Source: a virus
IMG/VR virus record: IMGVR_UViG_3300035698_011628
Span: 1 to 20,251 of that record
Length of the DNA stretch: 20,251 bases
Reading direction: 5' to 3' (one strand)
The position numbers were made by a program, and so were the translations under genes. Positions 19,042-20,251 of the stretch are shown one piece after another; the first letter of the stretch is position 1, and every line of letters begins with the position of its first letter. Under the pieces are notes generated by a model that saw only the letters and a list, made by a program, of their open reading frames with translations, ran no database searches and was not told where the DNA came from.

Positions 19042-19869
19042 ATGGCTGTTATCTATTTAGCTCAAAATTGCATCAACTTCAAAAAGTATGTAGGACTTAC
19101 TTCTCTTTCACTTCAGGAGAGAAAGCACCGCCATATTCTGGCTTCAAGGTCTGATGATAAGAATCGCCTCAAGGCATTTCAACTCGCACTCAAGAAGTAT
19201 GGCCCAGAGAATTTTAAATGGTATGAGGTGATTGAATGTTCGCAGGAGCAGGCCGAAACATTTGAAAGATTCTTCATCAAACACTTTGAATCGCGATATG
19301 AAAATCATGGATACAATCTAACAGATGGCGGTGAAGGTAATCAGAAGATGAGCAAAGAGTGTTTATGTAGAATGGGAAAGAAACAGTCTGTGAGAGTGAG
19401 AAAGAGAAAGATCGAAGAGAATCTCAAGAAGAACATCATTGGTTATCAAGTTACCCATCCCAATGGACAACCTGAATATGTTGAGTTCATTGCTGAGTTT
19501 GCAAAGGAACATGGCCTTAGCGCGTTTTCTATGAATCAACTATCACAGAAGAAGATGTTTTCATGTAATGGTTATCTTTGTGACACAATCTATATTGACA
19601 CCAAGACTAATAGACCATATATTGTTGAGAGAGAACCCTCTTCAACTTCAAAGAAACTAAGAGAGTTCGAGATTACTCATTCAAATGGTTTTAAGATGAG
19701 AACGAGGTTTCTCACGAGGTTCTTCGAAGAGCATAATCTTGATCCAGAAATTAGGAGAACATTCAATGGGACAAGCAACTACGAGAGAACATTCATAGTC
19801 TCAGACTATCAGATCAAGATTCTCAAACCGAATGTTAAATGTGGCATCAAAAAGAAAAATCTCAAATAA
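19042..19869 (+). CDS. GIY-YIG homing endonuclease, shorter paralogue
   Basis: The product has 275 residues from ATG 19042, chosen because the MAVIYL start is the same as in its neighbour; an ATG at 18997 in frame lies within the previous gene. KKYVGLT (14-20), Arg27 with RKHRH, and Glu75 in TFERFFIKHFE give a complete-looking GIY-YIG centre, closing with HGYNLTDGG. THPNGQPEY and THSNGFKM mark two recognition-type modules in the same order as in the first copy. The C-terminal helix-turn-helix part of the first paralogue is missing. The chain ends in a lysine-rich tail (CGIKKKNLK) shortly before bacterial-looking DNA begins, but the stop codon is natural in context. Translation is likely coupled to the upstream gene. 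Confidence 0.88.
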   Translation: MAVIYLAQNCINFKKYVGLTSLSLQERKHRHILASRSDDKNRLKAFQLALKKYGPENFKWYEVIECSQEQAETFERFFIKHFESRYENHGYNLTDGGEGNQKMSKECLCRMGKKQSVRVRKRKIEENLKKNIIGYQVTHPNGQPEYVEFIAEFAKEHGLSAFSMNQLSQKKMFSCNGYLCDTIYIDTKTNRPYIVEREPSSTSKKLREFEITHSNGFKMRTRFLTRFFEEHNLDPEIRRTFNGTSNYERTFIVSDYQIKILKPNVKCGIKKKNLK

Positions 19870-19958
19870 TCTGGAGCACCCAGAAAGGAGCCAATTGCCT
19901 TCCTGGATGTCACTCATGGGATCCTCCTATAGATCGGCCAGTGCCTTCTGGATTGCTT
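19870..19958. other. Junction of phage DNA with GC-rich bacterial-type DNA
   Basis: After the phage stop at 19867-19869 the base composition rises visibly. On the minus strand GGAGGATCCC precedes an ATG at 19917-19915, which opens a short frame (MSDIQEGNWLL) that runs out towards the phage part, as if the start of the next bacterial gene was cut off. The exact join is probably between 19870 and 19905. No integrase, attachment site or tRNA is seen. Confidence 0.6.
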
Positions 19959-20251
19959 TCAGTTCGGTGTCGCTGATGCCCCTTCCTTCGGTTCATTCGC
20001 GTCCACCAGCCCGCGCACGTCTATCTTACCCGTCACCGCGTGCGATATCAGCGACGAACGGTATTCTTCCAGCACTTCGAGCTGACGACGACGCACCTCC
20101 AGCAACCGATCTATCTTCTCCGTTTCGCGGTCGATGTGGGCGACGATGGCTTGTTGTTCGACAGGGGGTGGGACTGCCATTGTATGATTACTCAAGTCCT
20201 GTTGAGTCATGCTGGGCAATGCGGTTTGCGTTGAGTAGAAACCAAATGGAA
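19959..20251 (-). CDS. hsdS: C-terminal part of type I restriction specificity subunit, 5' end off the window
   Basis: The minus-strand frame is open from the window edge (20251) to TGA at 19961-19959, about 96 residues. It has the classical end of a second target-recognition domain and coiled coil: TQTALPSMTQQDL, then PPPVEQQAIVAHIDRETEKI, then RRRQLEVLEEYRSSLISHAV and TGKIDVRG. HsdS selects the DNA target of a type I restriction-modification complex. The end may be frameshifted: in another frame, just before the stop, ISDTELKAIQKALADL followed by TAG (minus-strand stop near 19932) reads like the natural C-terminus, and one extra G in the GGGG run at about 19980 would join them. It is unlike the phage genes in base and codon use. 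Confidence 0.85.
   Translation of the reverse strand, partial: PFGFYSTQTALPSMTQQDLSNHTMAVPPPVEQQAIVAHIDRETEKIDRLLEVRRRQLEVLEEYRSSLISHAVTGKIDVRGLVDANEPKEGASATPN

Overview
The window is a piece of a T4-type (tailed, contractile) phage genome. It carries the head and tail morphogenesis genes in the T4 order: large terminase (17), tail sheath (18), tail tube (19), portal (20), a gp67-like core protein, prohead protease (21), scaffold (22) and major capsid protein (23). All are on the + strand. Hallmarks support each: terminase Walker B, coupling and nuclease motifs, the protease His and Ser motifs, and a capsid protein with an LxE-type propeptide site. The host cannot be named. The divergence from T4 and an AceL-TerL-like split intein suggest an environmental phage or metagenomic contig.

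Region by region. 1-1209: the tail of an unknown gene, a 23-residue membrane peptide, a small methyltransferase-like protein and two small two-helix membrane proteins. 1216-2940: the C-terminal part of the large terminase, fused behind a split-intein C-fragment. The start of the terminase and the short intein N-fragment are not in the window. 2941-3574: two small genes, each behind a sigma70-like promoter with a 17-bp spacer; one is an ankyrin remnant. 3537-4943 (minus): a zinc-finger Vsr-like homing endonuclease. 5241-7343: tail sheath. 7694-9934: two more zinc-finger homing-endonuclease-like genes, the second with a degraded nuclease centre. 9955-17605: tail tube, portal, core proteins, two similar beta-rich proteins, protease, a GxWxx pentapeptide-repeat protein, an enlarged scaffold and the capsid protein. 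17966-19869: two adjacent GIY-YIG homing endonuclease paralogues. 19870-20251: GC-rich bacterial-type DNA with an hsdS fragment on the minus strand, most likely a chimeric join.

Three layers of structure go beyond the genes. (1) Eight copies of a 34-nt stem-loop element, each 10-nt arm, 14-nt loop, 10-nt arm, lie in the three intergenic regions beside the sheath and capsid genes and next to homing endonuclease genes. (2) Three homing endonuclease genes of two unrelated nuclease families share a leader cassette: a CTAAATA-type late promoter, then a hairpin with a 7-nt loop, then CCTAACC/TTAACC. (3) Two proteins of unknown function beside the protease gene begin with short peptides ending in an LxE|A site. 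One of these closely resembles the capsid targeting peptide of T4 internal protein III, so the GxWxx-repeat protein is predicted to be packaged in the head and possibly injected.

Late genes are preceded repeatedly by CTAAATA, presumably the counterpart of the T4 late promoter TATAAATA. Strong hairpin terminators follow the sheath and capsid genes. Together the genes build and fill the capsid and make the tail, while homing endonucleases and small early-type genes have inserted between the essential genes.
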